Assembly (NCBI RefSeq): GCF_900104305.1
Contig: NZ_FNJC01000005.1
Span: 1-64,000 of the forward strand
DNA: 64,000 nt
DNA from: Filomicrobium insigne
GTDB lineage: Bacteria; Pseudomonadota; Alphaproteobacteria; Rhizobiales; Hyphomicrobiaceae
Direction: 5' to 3'
Below, piece by piece: positions 54,673-64,000 of this stretch (within the stretch, counting starts at the first letter, position 1; each line of letters starts with the position of its first letter). The notes under the pieces are model-generated. The model was given only the letters and a program-made list of their open reading frames with translations. It searched no databases and was not told the DNA's origin. The translations under genes and the position numbers were made by a program.

Positions 54673-55650
54673 TTATTCGGCTTTCTTGCCCTCAGCCGGT
54701 TCGGCATCTTTCTTGTCCGCCTCGCCTGCCTTTTCTTTCGCCTCAAGCTGCTTGATTTGCTGCTCGATCATTTGGCGCTGCTGCTCGGCTTGAGCCTCTT
54801 GCGCCGCCACTTCCTTTTTGATCTCCGGATCGACGTATTCAATCTTCGCGTTTTTACGGAGATCCTCCGCGACGGACTGAGCCTTGCGATGGATCATTGA
54901 GTTAAGAATGCGGTCCTTGACCTCGTCGAATGTCGGCAGCGGCTTCTTGCGGCGCTCCTCGACCTTGATCAGGTGCCAGCCGAACCGGCTCTCGACCGGA
55001 TCGGAAATATCGCCCGGCTCTAGCATGAACGCAGGCTCCTCGAACTGTGGAACCATCTGACCGCGCGAGAAGAAGCCAAGAAGCCCACCGTTGTCCTTCG
55101 TCCCAGGGTCCTGAGAGAATTCCTTAGCCATCTCCGCAAAGTCGGCTCCGCGAGCGATCTTTTCCTTGATATCACGCGCCTCTTCTTCTGTTTTCACCAG
55201 AATGTGACGCGCTTTGACCTCTTCCTCCGGCTTCATGCCTTTGATCTGGTCGTCGTAAAATGCCTTAGCGGCCGCTTCACCCACAGAGTCCTTGATTTTG
55301 CTATCGAAGTAGGCCTCGCGTAGCGCTTTGCGCTTGTAGTAGGCCATCCGCTCATCGAAGCCCGGCGCCTGATCCATCTTTTCGCCAAGCGCGGCATCCG
55401 CCATAAGTTGCGTTTCGATAATGTATTCAACTAAAACGCGACGTCGCGTGGACTCCGGCAGATTGCCGAGGTCGGAGCCGATTTCAGATTCTGCTAGTTG
55501 CAGATCCCGATCCGTAACGGGCTTGCCATTGACGGTTGCCAGCGGTGCATCTTCGGCGGCGATTGGCCCAGCAGGCAGCCAGACGAGGGCGCCAAGCATG
55601 GCCGCCGCGAGTAAATTCATTGTGGACTTGGATGTCATGGAAACTTTCAC
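54673..55650 (-). CDS. Periplasmic peptidyl-prolyl isomerase (parvulin/SurA-like)
   Basis: I start at a GTG (55650) with AAAGGA upstream, giving 325 aa and a clean signal peptide (MNLLAAAMLGALVWLPAGPIAA). It has an N-terminal helical chaperone part, a PpiC-type rotamase domain (about 165-260: ARHILVKTEEEARDIKEKI ... GGLLGFFSRGQMVPQFEEPAF ... SRFGWHLIKVEE) and a Lys/Glu/Ala-rich tail. Folding aid for envelope proteins, fittingly divergent from secA. The frame continues to 55776 without a better start. Confidence 0.93.
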   Translation of the reverse strand: MKVSMTSKSTMNLLAAAMLGALVWLPAGPIAAEDAPLATVNGKPVTDRDLQLAESEIGSDLGNLPESTRRRVLVEYIIETQLMADAALGEKMDQAPGFDERMAYYKRKALREAYFDSKIKDSVGEAAAKAFYDDQIKGMKPEEEVKARHILVKTEEEARDIKEKIARGADFAEMAKEFSQDPGTKDNGGLLGFFSRGQMVPQFEEPAFMLEPGDISDPVESRFGWHLIKVEERRKKPLPTFDEVKDRILNSMIHRKAQSVAEDLRKNAKIEYVDPEIKKEVAAQEAQAEQQRQMIEQQIKQLEAKEKAGEADKKDAEPAEGKKAE

Positions 55651-56096
55651 GCGTTGTTCCTTTCCCGGTCGATTGGCTTCTACCGCCACGGCTCTTAGTT
55701 GTGACTTTTGAACCGGCCCGGCCATCGTAGGAGTGTTAAAACTCAATGTGTTGCCGGCATCGATAGACCAGCCCATGCGACGCTGCCAAGTGAAGATTTC
55801 GATAGATTGGTCAACCGCTGATCGCGTTTCGACCCGTCTCAGCCACGGCGATCCGTTGACATTTACGCTTGCCGGTCCTTATTTCTGCCTCTAACGGCAT
55901 GGACCGGTTCGTCTGGCCGCACTTTGTCGTGTCGGCTTCGCACTCTCGGCCGTTCTTCCACCCAAGGTTGAAGATCGCGCCCAACCACCGGTGTGAGCAT
56001 CGCGTGAACGGGCTTGCGATGCGTATGACGGCAGCGGGGCTGAGAATTTTTGGGATGTCCGGAGGGGCTCCCGTTTGAAAAACGTTTGAGGACCGA
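55651..56096. other. Divergent region parvulin / secA
   Basis: About 450 bp with no supportable gene. It should contain both divergent promoters; a candidate secA promoter is at 55856-55885. The secA leader would be about 200 bases. I saw no SecM-like arrest ORF with confidence. Confidence 0.55.
55856..55885 (+). promoter_or_regulatory. Putative secA promoter
   Basis: TTGACA (55856-55861) and TATTTC (55880-55885), 18-base spacer. The -35 is perfect, the -10 moderate. Confidence 0.4.
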
Positions 56097-59024
56097 ATGC
56101 TCCCAATCGCCACGCTGGCAACCAAGATTTTCGGCTCGTCCAATGCGAGGCGCGTAAAGAGCTACCGCCCCCGCGTTCAGGCAATAAACGCTCTGGAACC
56201 GGAAATCGAGGCCCTATCGGATGACGCCCTGCGAGCCCGGACCGAAGAGTTCCGCCGCCAGATCAAAGAAGGGGCCAAACTCGACGACCTTTTGGTTCCT
56301 GCTTTCGCAACCGTGCGCGAGGCCGCAAAGCGAACTCTAGGCCAGCGTCACTTCGACGTCCAGTTGATCGGCGGCATGGTCCTGCACGGTGGCAATATCG
56401 CCGAAATGAAGACCGGTGAAGGTAAGACGCTTGTGGCGACACTACCCGTCTACCTCAACGCATTGGCTGGCAAAGGCGTCCACGTCGTTACGGTCAACGA
56501 CTATCTCGCCCAACGCGACGCCGACTGGATGGGCCAGATCTATCGTTTCCTAGGCCTAACTGTCGGTTGCATCGTCCATGAACTCGATGATGATGCACGC
56601 AAAGACGCTTACAATTGTGATGTAACGTACGCCACCAATAACGAGCTGGGCTTCGATTATCTACGCGACAACATGAAGATGAGCCGCGATGAAATGGTCC
56701 AACGCGATCATTTCTTTGCGATCGTCGACGAGGTCGACTCAATCCTGGTCGACGAAGCCCGCACGCCACTCATTATCTCTGGTCCGCTTGACGACCGCGC
56801 CGAACTTTATAACGCCATCGACAGCTTCATGCCGCAATTGAACGCGGAAGATTATGAACTCGATGAAAAGCAACGACAGGTCTCGCTGACCGATGTCGGC
56901 AACGAGCACATCGAGCAGCTGCTCGAAGCCGCCGGAATGCTTAAGGGCAGCTCGCTTTATGACATCGATAACGTCACCGTAGTCCACCACGTCAATCAGG
57001 CGCTAAAAGCTCACAAGCTGTTCCAGCGCGACCGGGACTACATTGTTAAAGGTGGCCAGGTCGTCATTATCGACGAGTTCACCGGCCGTATGATGGCTGG
57101 ACGTCGCTACTCGGAAGGCCTGCATCAGGCGCTCGAAGCCAAAGAACACGTCGAGATCCAGCCTGAAAACCAGACGCTGGCCTCGATCACCTTCCAGAAT
57201 TACTTCCGGCTCTACAAAAAGTTGGCCGGCATGACCGGTACGGCGCTTACTGAAGCCTCGGAATTCATGGACATTTACGGGCTCGATGTCATCGAGATCC
57301 CGACCAACAAAACCATCGCGCGCATTGACGAAGATGATGAGGTTTATCGTACGCAGCGAGAAAAACTCTCTGCCATCGTAACAACCATTGCCGACAGCGT
57401 ACGACGCGGACAGCCGACACTTGTCGGTACGGTATCCATTGAGAAATCCGAACAGCTCTCGGAGTTGCTCAAAGACAAGAAGTTGATCTCCGAACTCGGC
57501 CATAAACTCATTGAGCAGGCAAAGCCCCTCAAGGAGAAGGAGAGCGAACTCAAAAACTACCTGACAGATATTGGAAACTTCCTCATCGACCGCGCCCGCA
57601 ACGCAAAGGGCTCCGAGGCTGTCATTCCGCACAATGTCTTGAATGCCCGCTATCACGAGCAGGAAGCGAGCATCATCGCCCAAGCGGGTATTCCCGGCGC
57701 GATCACCATCGCGACCAACATGGCAGGCCGCGGTACCGATATTCAGTTGGGCGGCAACGCCGAGTATCAACTCAAGGACTGGCTGGCAGAAGAAGCCAAA
57801 GCTGGTCGCGAGCCGACAGAGACCGAAAAGAAGAAGAAATTCGAGGAAATCGAAGCGCGGGTCGCCAAAGACAAGCAACGTGCGCTCGATGCCGGTGGCC
57901 TTTTCGTTATTGCAACCGAACGCCACGAAAGCCGTCGTATCGATAACCAGCTGCGTGGCCGCTCCGGCCGCCAGGGTGACCCCGGACGCTCAAAGTTTTA
58001 CCTCGCTCTTGACGATGACCTCATGCGGATCTTTGGGTCCGATCGCATGGAGAGCGTGTTGAAGTCTCTCGGCCTTCAAGAAGGCGAGGCGATCACCCAT
58101 CGCTGGATGAACAAATCACTCGAAATGGCGCAGCGCAAAGTTGAAGCGCGCAACTTCGATGCCCGTAAGCACGTTCTCAAATACGACGACGTGATGAACG
58201 ACCAGCGTAAGGTCATCTTCGAGCAACGCCTTGAAATCATGGGCGAAGACGACGTCTCTGAAATCATCCAGGAGATGCGCAACCAGGTCATCGACGAGCT
58301 GATTACGAAACATATTCCTGAAAACGCTTATGCGGAACAATGGGACGTTGCCGGCCTGACCGAAGCGGTTTCCAACACCTTCGGCCTCGATTTGCCGATT
58401 GCCGACTGGGCCAACGAAGAAGGCATCGCCGACGAAGAAATTCGCGAGCGCCTTTCGAAGGCCGTCGAAGAAAAGGCCGCCTACAAAGCCGCCGACATCG
58501 GAAGCGACCTGTTCCGTCAGATCGAAAAGATGGTGCTCCTTCAGACGCTGGATCATCTCTGGCGTGAACACCTTGTGACGCTTGAGCATCTGCGTCAGGT
58601 CATCGGCTTCCGAGCTTACGGGCAACGCGACCCACTGAATGAATACAAGTCCGAAGCCTTTGTTCTATTCGAAGCCCTGTTGTCGAGATTGCGTGAAGCC
58701 GTAACCGGTCAGCTCATGCACATCGAGCTCGCTCAGGAAGCTGAGGACGAGTACCTGCAGCCAACAGAACTACCACCCATGCACGCTCATCATATCGATG
58801 CAACGACTGGCCTGGACGAGTTCGCAATGGCCGATGCCGCGATCGAAGCTGGTGGCCGGGATGGATACGGCGAAGAAGAACGTCGCGCGCCCTTACAAAC
58901 ACGCCGAGGCTCGCGCGATATTGATCCGTCCGATCCTGCAACGTGGGGACGCGTCGCAAGAAACGCACCGTGCCCATGCGGTTCGGGCAAAAAGTACAAG
59001 CACTGCCACGGTAAGCACGATTGA
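56097..59024 (+). CDS. secA: Preprotein translocase ATPase SecA
   Basis: The 975 aa motor of the Sec pathway at the inner membrane. Motifs: [20 protein letters not shown] (Walker A), [19 protein letters not shown] (Walker B), [13 protein letters not shown] and the C-terminal zinc-binding tail [17 protein letters not shown] that binds SecB and ribosomes. GAGG lies a few bases before the ATG. All domains are present and unbroken. Divergent from the periplasmic chaperone gene. Confidence 0.99.
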   Translation: MLPIATLATKIFGSSNARRVKSYRPRVQAINALEPEIEALSDDALRARTEEFRRQIKEGAKLDDLLVPAFATVREAAKRTLGQRHFDVQLIGGMVLHGGNIAEMKTGEGKTLVATLPVYLNALAGKGVHVVTVNDYLAQRDADWMGQIYRFLGLTVGCIVHELDDDARKDAYNCDVTYATNNELGFDYLRDNMKMSRDEMVQRDHFFAIVDEVDSILVDEARTPLIISGPLDDRAELYNAIDSFMPQLNAEDYELDEKQRQVSLTDVGNEHIEQLLEAAGMLKGSSLYDIDNVTVVHHVNQALKAHKLFQRDRDYIVKGGQVVIIDEFTGRMMAGRRYSEGLHQALEAKEHVEIQPENQTLASITFQNYFRLYKKLAGMTGTALTEASEFMDIYGLDVIEIPTNKTIARIDEDDEVYRTQREKLSAIVTTIADSVRRGQPTLVGTVSIEKSEQLSELLKDKKLISELGHKLIEQAKPLKEKESELKNYLTDIGNFLIDRARNAKGSEAVIPHNVLNARYHEQEASIIAQAGIPGAITIATNMAGRGTDIQLGGNAEYQLKDWLAEEAKAGREPTETEKKKKFEEIEARVAKDKQRALDAGGLFVIATERHESRRIDNQLRGRSGRQGDPGRSKFYLALDDDLMRIFGSDRMESVLKSLGLQEGEAITHRWMNKSLEMAQRKVEARNFDARKHVLKYDDVMNDQRKVIFEQRLEIMGEDDVSEIIQEMRNQVIDELITKHIPENAYAEQWDVAGLTEAVSNTFGLDLPIADWANEEGIADEEIRERLSKAVEEKAAYKAADIGSDLFRQIEKMVLLQTLDHLWREHLVTLEHLRQVIGFRAYGQRDPLNEYKSEAFVLFEALLSRLREAVTGQLMHIELAQEAEDEYLQPTELPPMHAHHIDATTGLDEFAMADAAIEAGGRDGYGEEERRAPLQTRRGSRDIDPSDPATWGRVARNAPCPCGSGKKYKHCHGKHD

Positions 59025-59117
59025 GAAGCTCGTTTCGCCGGCAGCCGGACGCGAGCATAGTGAAACGCTCCAACATCCGGCACCGGGAAACCATGTGAAC
59101 GACGGTGTGACAGCGGC

Positions 59118-60875
59118 TTGCGAATCCTGGGGCTAGTTGCAGCAACTCACGACACCGGCCTCGCCCTGATCGAGGATGGCAAGCCATTGCTTGTCGTCGA
59201 GGAAGAACGATTCAACCGCGAAAAGCACACGAAAGCTTTTCCACGGCACGCTCTTGTTGAAGCTCTTGGCGATGATATCGCCGATCTCCGCAGCATCGAC
59301 GTCATCACAACGCCCTGGGATGAACAGCGCCTGCGCAGAACATTTGCACGCGCCATCACCAGCCATCTTCCTATGAGCCTAGCACTGTTGCTAGAGCGTT
59401 CTCATACGCCCCAGCGTAATGAAATCGTGCGCGTCTCTGCCGTTCTCCGTCGCAAGCTCAAACGGCTCACACAAGACCGCATTCCCTTGCCGCCGATTAT
59501 CGGCGTTGGCCACCATGAGTCGCACGCGGCGACCTTTTTCGTTTCACCGTTCGAAGAGGCGAGCATCCTCGTTATGGATGGCTTCGGCGATGACGCTGCC
59601 ACGACGATATTCACTGGACGGAACAATAACATTGAGCGTCATTGGCATGAGCCGATGGCCAATTCGCTGGGCCTCGTCTACACGTTTCTGACCCAATACC
59701 TGGGCTTCGGTGGCTTTTCCGACGAAGGCAAGGTAATGGCGCTCGCAGCCTGCGGCGACGACAGCTACGTGGAGCGTTTTCGCGACGTCATCCACCTGAA
59801 ACCGGACGGACGTTATAGCGTCAACTTCGACTATTTCAGCTATCGAACGTTCGGCGAGCTGAAACCATTCAAGCAGCGCTTCTTTGATGTCTTCGGCCCA
59901 CCGCGCAAAACCGGCGAACTACTGGAAGACCGCCACCTGGCGATTGCCCATGCGCTACAAACCGTAACTGAAGAAGCGATCATCCATGTCGTACGCGAGA
60001 TGGAAAAGCGCTTCCCTTCGCGCAACCTGGTTTTTACAGGCGGCCTTGCGCTCAACTGTGTCGCCAACGCCCGCATCCTCGAACATACGGAAATGAAGCG
60101 CGTTTGGGTTCCACCCTGCGCGTCGGATACCGGCGCTCCCCTCGGCAGCGCTCTGTGGCACTACCACCAAACACTTGGAAAACCGCGTTCTTACGAATTA
60201 CGCCACGCATCACTCGGTATGGAATATGCCGACGCCGATATCGCCCACGAACTCGAAGAGGCGGGCGTGCCCTCCGAGATCATGGAAGAAACCGAGCTTT
60301 ACGAACGCCTCGCCCGCGATCTCGCCGACGGTAAAATCATCGGCTTCTTTCAAGGACGATTCGAACTCGGCCCCCGCGCCCTCGGCAATCGTTCAATCCT
60401 GGCCGATCCTCGGCGTGCAGAGATAAAGGCTGTCATCAACGGGAAAATAAAACACCGCGAACCTTTCCGTCCATTCGCACCCGCAGTTTTGGAAGAGCAC
60501 GCATCAGAGTACTTCCACATCGATCAACCCGACCCATTCATGACGATGGCGCCATGGGTCCGCGAAGAAAAGCTCGACATCATCCCCGCTGCCGTTCACG
60601 TTGACGGCACAGCGCGTATCCAGACCGTCTCCGCCACAGACAACCCCCATTTTTATCGCGTGATCGATGCCTTCAAACGGATCACAGGCGTACCCGTTCT
60701 GCTCAACACCAGCTTCAACCGGCACGAGCCCATTGTTGCACGGCCTGAACATGCCATCTCTTGCTTCCTACGCACCGGGATGGATGTTCTCGCAATAGGC
60801 AAACACTATGTGAATGAGCGTCCTAAGGCGGCGGTTTCGCGCGCCAAGTCGCTCTTCCGACCAGGACCAATTTGA
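59118..60875 (+). CDS. NodU/CmcH-family carbamoyltransferase
   Basis: The 585 aa protein has the two-domain plan of O-carbamoyltransferases: an N-terminal Kae1/Hsp70-like domain (ILGLVAATHDTGLALIEDG, VGHHESHAATFFVSPF, ILVMDGFGDDAAT, VFTGGLALNCVANARI) and a C-terminal YrdC-like part (GRFELGPRALGNRSILADPR, PFRPFAPAVLEE, VPVLLNTSFNRHEPIV). Such enzymes place carbamoyl groups on hydroxyls of Nod factors, antibiotics or other metabolites. The best start is a TTG at 59118, matching the family's MRILG beginning. The GMC oxidoreductase gene starts three bases after its stop, so the two surely form one transcript. Confidence 0.93.
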   Translation: MRILGLVAATHDTGLALIEDGKPLLVVEEERFNREKHTKAFPRHALVEALGDDIADLRSIDVITTPWDEQRLRRTFARAITSHLPMSLALLLERSHTPQRNEIVRVSAVLRRKLKRLTQDRIPLPPIIGVGHHESHAATFFVSPFEEASILVMDGFGDDAATTIFTGRNNNIERHWHEPMANSLGLVYTFLTQYLGFGGFSDEGKVMALAACGDDSYVERFRDVIHLKPDGRYSVNFDYFSYRTFGELKPFKQRFFDVFGPPRKTGELLEDRHLAIAHALQTVTEEAIIHVVREMEKRFPSRNLVFTGGLALNCVANARILEHTEMKRVWVPPCASDTGAPLGSALWHYHQTLGKPRSYELRHASLGMEYADADIAHELEEAGVPSEIMEETELYERLARDLADGKIIGFFQGRFELGPRALGNRSILADPRRAEIKAVINGKIKHREPFRPFAPAVLEEHASEYFHIDQPDPFMTMAPWVREEKLDIIPAAVHVDGTARIQTVSATDNPHFYRVIDAFKRITGVPVLLNTSFNRHEPIVARPEHAISCFLRTGMDVLAIGKHYVNERPKAAVSRAKSLFRPGPI

Positions 60876-60878
60876 CGA

Positions 60879-62528
60879 ATGACACGTCTTTCCAAACCCC
60901 TCAGCGAAATCAAACCCTGCTACGATGTCATCATCGTCGGCTCCGGTTACGGGGGTGGCGTCTCGGCCTCCCGTTTAGCCCGTACAGGAAAGCGCGTCGC
61001 CGTTCTGGAACGCGGACGCGAAGTGCTGACGGGGGAATTTCCCAACCGATTTCCCGACCTAAAAAACGAACTCCAAGTCACCGGTAAAAGTGTGCGCACG
61101 GGCTCGCCGACGGGCCTCTATGACGTGCGCCTCGGCGAGCACATGCACATACTTGTGGGATGCGGCCTCGGCGGCGGTTCCCTTGTCAACGCGGGCGTCG
61201 CCCTGCGCCCAACCGCGCGTGTCTTCGAAGATCACGCATGGCCCGAAGAGCTTCGGCAGGACGGCTGGCTGCAGGAGGGCTATGTCCGCGCACAAAACTG
61301 GCTGCGCCCAGCCAAAGATCCTCGCGCCGCAAGCATGACCAAATTCAACGCACTCAAAACCGCCGCAGACCGCCTCGGGCACGCGATGGTGGAGACACCG
61401 GTCGCTGTGAGTTTCTCAGAAACCATCAACGCTGCGGGACGAACGCAAGCCGCCTGCACGTCATGCGGCGACTGCTGCGCGGGCTGCAATGTTGGCGCCA
61501 AAACGACTGTGGCCGTCACATATCTACCAGACGCCGTCGCGCATGGCGCCGAACTCTTTACGCACGCCAAGGTTAGTAGCCTGGAAAAGCAGTCAGACGG
61601 CACTTGGCAACTGCATGTCGAAGACCTTCGCAAGGACGGACAGAAGGAAGGCTTCAAACTTTCAGCCCCGGTCATCATCCTTGCAGCCGGCACTCTAGGC
61701 TCTACAGAAATTCTACTCCGTGCAGCAGCCAAAGGCCTCGCCGTGTCAGACCGCCTGGGTCACCGCTTCTCGGCGAATGGCGACATCATCGCCTTTGGCT
61801 ATGGGCTGAAGGCGAAAGTAAATGCCGTGGGGATTGGCCATCCCCCCAAGCTTGAGGACTTTGCCGTCGGACCATCCGTAACCGGGCAGCTTGAAGTCCG
61901 CGACGCTGAAACCCTCGAAAACGAACTCACAGTTCAGGACGGAGCCCTGCCATCAGCGCTAGCTCCAATCCTACCCGTGATGTTCGTTCCGAATGGCCGC
62001 ATCCTCGGCGCGTTGAAAAGCTTGGTCAGCGGAGTATATCGAGGTCCCTTCGCGCACCTACAGACAATATTCGCCGTATCGCATGACAGCGCTTCCGGCC
62101 GCTTTATCCTGGACTCTGATCGCCTGAGCCTCTCGTGGCCTGGCGCAAAGGATGAACCCGTCTACACCCGCATCGATGCCGCGCTCGCGCAAATCGTGGG
62201 CGACGCCGGGGGATCATACGTAAAGAATCCTTTGGCAGGCACAGTCATGGGCCACCAGCCGGCGACGGCACATCCCCTTGGGGGATGCTCAATGGCGGAG
62301 GATTGCACCACAGGCGTCGTAAATCACAAGGGGCAAGTCTTCGACGCAGGAGCAAGTGGCTCAACCGACGTCCATCGGGGGCTCTACGTCATCGATGGAT
62401 CGATTATTCCCCGCTCGTTAGGCGTCAACCCGCTCCTGACCATTACAGCGCTGGCCGAACGGGCGATGGCTCATTTCGCCACCGACCACGACCTGTCCTT
62501 CAGCGCGGAACCAGCCAAAGCTTCATAA
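60879..62528 (+). CDS. GMC-family FAD oxidoreductase with Cys-rich motif
   Basis: The 549 aa flavoenzyme has the N-terminal FAD fold VIIVGSGYGGGVSASRLART and VLERGREVL, then GCGLGGGSLVNAGVALRP, and the C-terminal GMC_oxred_C part with AHPLGGCSMAEDCTTGVVN and LYVIDGSIIPRSLGVNPLLTI. It resembles the cholesterol-oxidase (ChoD-like) branch of the family, including a CTSCGDCCAGCNVGAK stretch which looks like an Fe-S or structural metal site. The substrate is likely an alcohol or sterol/hopanoid-like molecule. Directly coupled to the carbamoyltransferase gene. Confidence 0.92.
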   Translation: MTRLSKPLSEIKPCYDVIIVGSGYGGGVSASRLARTGKRVAVLERGREVLTGEFPNRFPDLKNELQVTGKSVRTGSPTGLYDVRLGEHMHILVGCGLGGGSLVNAGVALRPTARVFEDHAWPEELRQDGWLQEGYVRAQNWLRPAKDPRAASMTKFNALKTAADRLGHAMVETPVAVSFSETINAAGRTQAACTSCGDCCAGCNVGAKTTVAVTYLPDAVAHGAELFTHAKVSSLEKQSDGTWQLHVEDLRKDGQKEGFKLSAPVIILAAGTLGSTEILLRAAAKGLAVSDRLGHRFSANGDIIAFGYGLKAKVNAVGIGHPPKLEDFAVGPSVTGQLEVRDAETLENELTVQDGALPSALAPILPVMFVPNGRILGALKSLVSGVYRGPFAHLQTIFAVSHDSASGRFILDSDRLSLSWPGAKDEPVYTRIDAALAQIVGDAGGSYVKNPLAGTVMGHQPATAHPLGGCSMAEDCTTGVVNHKGQVFDAGASGSTDVHRGLYVIDGSIIPRSLGVNPLLTITALAERAMAHFATDHDLSFSAEPAKAS

Positions 62529-62578
62529 GTAATTTAGGATGATGCCCGGTACGAAGCGCACCAGGCATCAATCCGCAC

Positions 62579-63109
62579 TCATTGTGCTTTCGCTTCGGGG
62601 TGATCAAGATACCGAACGTCCCTGGGCGAATAGGGAAGCGGATTGATGTAGCGGTAGCCTTCTGATTGCAGCAAAGCGATTTCAGGAAAACCGGCCGGAA
62701 CAACGGTCACAAACCCATGGAAATCTTCTGGCTTGTAGCCTGCTGCCTTTAGTGCGTTGCTGCACATACGGAACTCGACACCCGCGTCGGCGAGCTCCTT
62801 CATCTTATCCATAAGGCCCTGATACTTGATGTAGTTCTCTTTAGCGAACGCCCGGAGTTCGGGACCGTGAGTCACGACGACCATCTTGCCCTTGAGCGGC
62901 TTCATCGTGTTCTTCACGAAGGCATAGAGCATGTTGAGATTGTTGGGATCGGTGTAGTTGGCATCAAACACCGCATTGATCATAGGATACTCATGCATAT
63001 CACTCTTCGAACTTCCGTACGGAGAAAGCTCATCGTCAGCAGCGAATACATTTTGCGTCACACCCAGAACCAATGACAGCGCGACGGCGGCAGCGAACAC
63101 AAGTCTCAT
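62579..63109 (-). CDS. Periplasmic DsrE-like protein
   Basis: The 176 aa protein has a signal peptide (RLVFAAAVALSLVLGVTQNVFA) and a mature domain like the DsrE/DsrF sulfur-relay fold: NNLNMLYAFVKNTMKPLKGKMVVVTHGPELRAF, then AGVEFRMCSNALKAAGYKPEDF with a conserved Cys, and VTVVPAGFPEIALLQSEGYRYINP at the end. GGAG lies eight bases before the ATG at 63109. A role in sulfur handling is suggested by the family but periplasmic members are poorly known. Confidence 0.85.
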   Translation of the reverse strand: MRLVFAAAVALSLVLGVTQNVFAADDELSPYGSSKSDMHEYPMINAVFDANYTDPNNLNMLYAFVKNTMKPLKGKMVVVTHGPELRAFAKENYIKYQGLMDKMKELADAGVEFRMCSNALKAAGYKPEDFHGFVTVVPAGFPEIALLQSEGYRYINPLPYSPRDVRYLDHPEAKAQ

Positions 63110-63223
63110 AGAAAAGCTCCACGTTAAGAGAGAGGGCAACAGGTTTCCCCGTATGTCGCCCATCTCAACGCAAGAAACACGTGTCTGTCTATAGCCTTAG
63201 CGGTACGAACTTCGTTGTACCGT

Positions 63224-64000
63224 CTACCGTGTGGGATCAGGCTCTGCATAAGATTGACCGATAGGCTGCGCTTTTGGCAAAGCAGTGGTCTCAGCTTTCC
63301 TTTTTCGCATCTGCCCCATCATGAGGACAGCAAAAATTAACAAGCCAATCCCAAGCACTGGATACTCGAACGGCAAACCGCTGTCGTGGCGAAGAACCAG
63401 GAATGCTACGATCAGGGCCGTTGAGACGATGGCCAACACGCGCTCGTACAAACTGAACATCGTAAGCGCACAATTAAAGATGGCCATGGCCAATGTCGAC
63501 ATACCAATCGGCACAGCGATCAGGGCAAATACACCGTGCGCCCAATCATCCGGCTCAAGAACGAGCACGGGATTATAGACCACCAGAAACGGAATGATGA
63601 ATCCCGCCAGGGCAATCATAAACGCGTAGAGCGACGTCTTCACATAGTCGGCCCCCGCTATGCCCGCACCAGCCAACGATGCCAGCGCAACAGGTGGCGT
63701 AATGGCAGATACGACCGCGAAGTAGAACGCAAAGAAGTGCGCACTGATGGGGGTTACTCCCATCTCGATCAGCACGGGCACAACCACAATCGCAACAAGC
63801 GCGTAAGCTGCGCTGGTTGGAATACCGAGTCCGAGAATAATAGACACGATCATCGTGATGACCAGGGCGAGCGCGAGGCTCCCGCCACTCAACATTTCGA
63901 CCACACTCGCAACTTTGGTGCCCATGCCGGTCGTGATAAGCGCTTGCGCCATCATGCCGACGCCCGCTAGCGCAATACCAATTTGCGCGCCGATTACAGC
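63224..64000 (-). CDS. TRAP transporter permease, C-terminal part (truncated by window edge)
   Basis: Partial gene; the frame stays open to the end of the window, so only the C-terminal 258 residues are seen. Strongly hydrophobic with about seven helices; the segment LGLGIPTSAAYALVAIVVVPVLIEMG and ITPPVALASLAGAGIAGADY match the DctM large-permease domain of 4TM/12TM TRAP fusion permeases (TAXI type), which take up organic acids with a periplasmic binding protein. The binding protein is not in the window. The C-terminal tail is charged (RKRKAETTALPKAQPIGQ). Confidence 0.88.
   Translation of the reverse strand, partial: AVIGAQIGIALAGVGMMAQALITTGMGTKVASVVEMLSGGSLALALVITMIVSIILGLGIPTSAAYALVAIVVVPVLIEMGVTPISAHFFAFYFAVVSAITPPVALASLAGAGIAGADYVKTSLYAFMIALAGFIIPFLVVYNPVLVLEPDDWAHGVFALIAVPIGMSTLAMAIFNCALTMFSLYERVLAIVSTALIVAFLVLRHDSGLPFEYPVLGIGLLIFAVLMMGQMRKRKAETTALPKAQPIGQSYAEPDPTR

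Noticed and set aside
57003-57926. 307 aa open frame antisense to secA
   Set aside because: It lies entirely within a clear, unbroken SecA gene on the opposite strand; frame shadow of biased codons. No ribosome site or family motif.

Overview
The window looks like a chromosomal segment of an alphaproteobacterium of the order Hyphomicrobiales (Rhizobiales). A methylotroph-like member such as a Hyphomicrobium relative is plausible, but the genus is not proven. The reasons are moderately high GC, a BioZ-type biotin operon, CobS/CobT, CarD next to fdxA and a Suv3-like helicase, a CtrA-type TTAA-N7-TTAAC box, and oxalate/formate C1 genes. I see no prophage, insertion sequence, CRISPR array, rRNA or tRNA.

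Layout. (1) 0-9.7 kb: an oxalate-use module. A minus-strand run gntR-oxc-frc-formyltransferase-fhs carries oxalate through oxalyl-CoA, formyl-CoA and formate to formyl-tetrahydrofolate. Facing it are a degenerate orphan succinyl-CoA-synthetase-beta-like gene and a PanE-family gene, which is likely the oxalyl-CoA reductase type. A TGGTATACCA palindrome precedes both gntR and the panE-like gene, suggesting one GntR regulon. (2) 9.7-17 kb: a DMT exporter, then a Ser/Thr phospho-signalling cassette (PP2C phosphatase, two FHA proteins, and a divergent membrane kinase with a WD40 propeller followed by a nuclease-fold protein lacking acidic catalytic residues). (3) 17-29.7 kb: CarD with a histone-H1-like tail, fdxA, an S4 protein and Suv3-like helicase, a DUF3108 protein, ribosomal protein L28, a phytase-like esterase, CobT/CobS, a DnaJ-like protein and BolA. 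(4) 30-37.8 kb: a CorC-like transporter, aroB, aroK, a small membrane protein, a periplasmic protein, xerD and accA.

(5) 38-42 kb: three consecutive paralogous YkuD/YafK-type L,D-transpeptidases, the first behind a perfect CtrA box, then a small secreted protein and an NTF2-like protein. (6) 42.4-47.5 kb: a compact biotin operon bioB-bioF-bioD-bioA-bioZ with overlapping genes. (7) 47.7-56 kb: an SGNH-like membrane protein, a nitrilase-family amidase, glutaredoxin, ComF, a methyltransferase, a NUDIX hydrolase, TPMT, argJ and a parvulin. (8) 56-64 kb: secA, a NodU-type carbamoyltransferase paired with a Cys-rich GMC oxidoreductase, a periplasmic DsrE-like protein and the C-terminal part of a TRAP permease running off the window edge.

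Most genes are ordinary core genes. The least ordinary parts are the oxalate module with its two non-standard enzymes, the kinase/phosphatase/FHA cassette, the triple L,D-transpeptidase array and the carbamoyltransferase-GMC pair. Functions are inferred from motifs read by eye; no database search was run.
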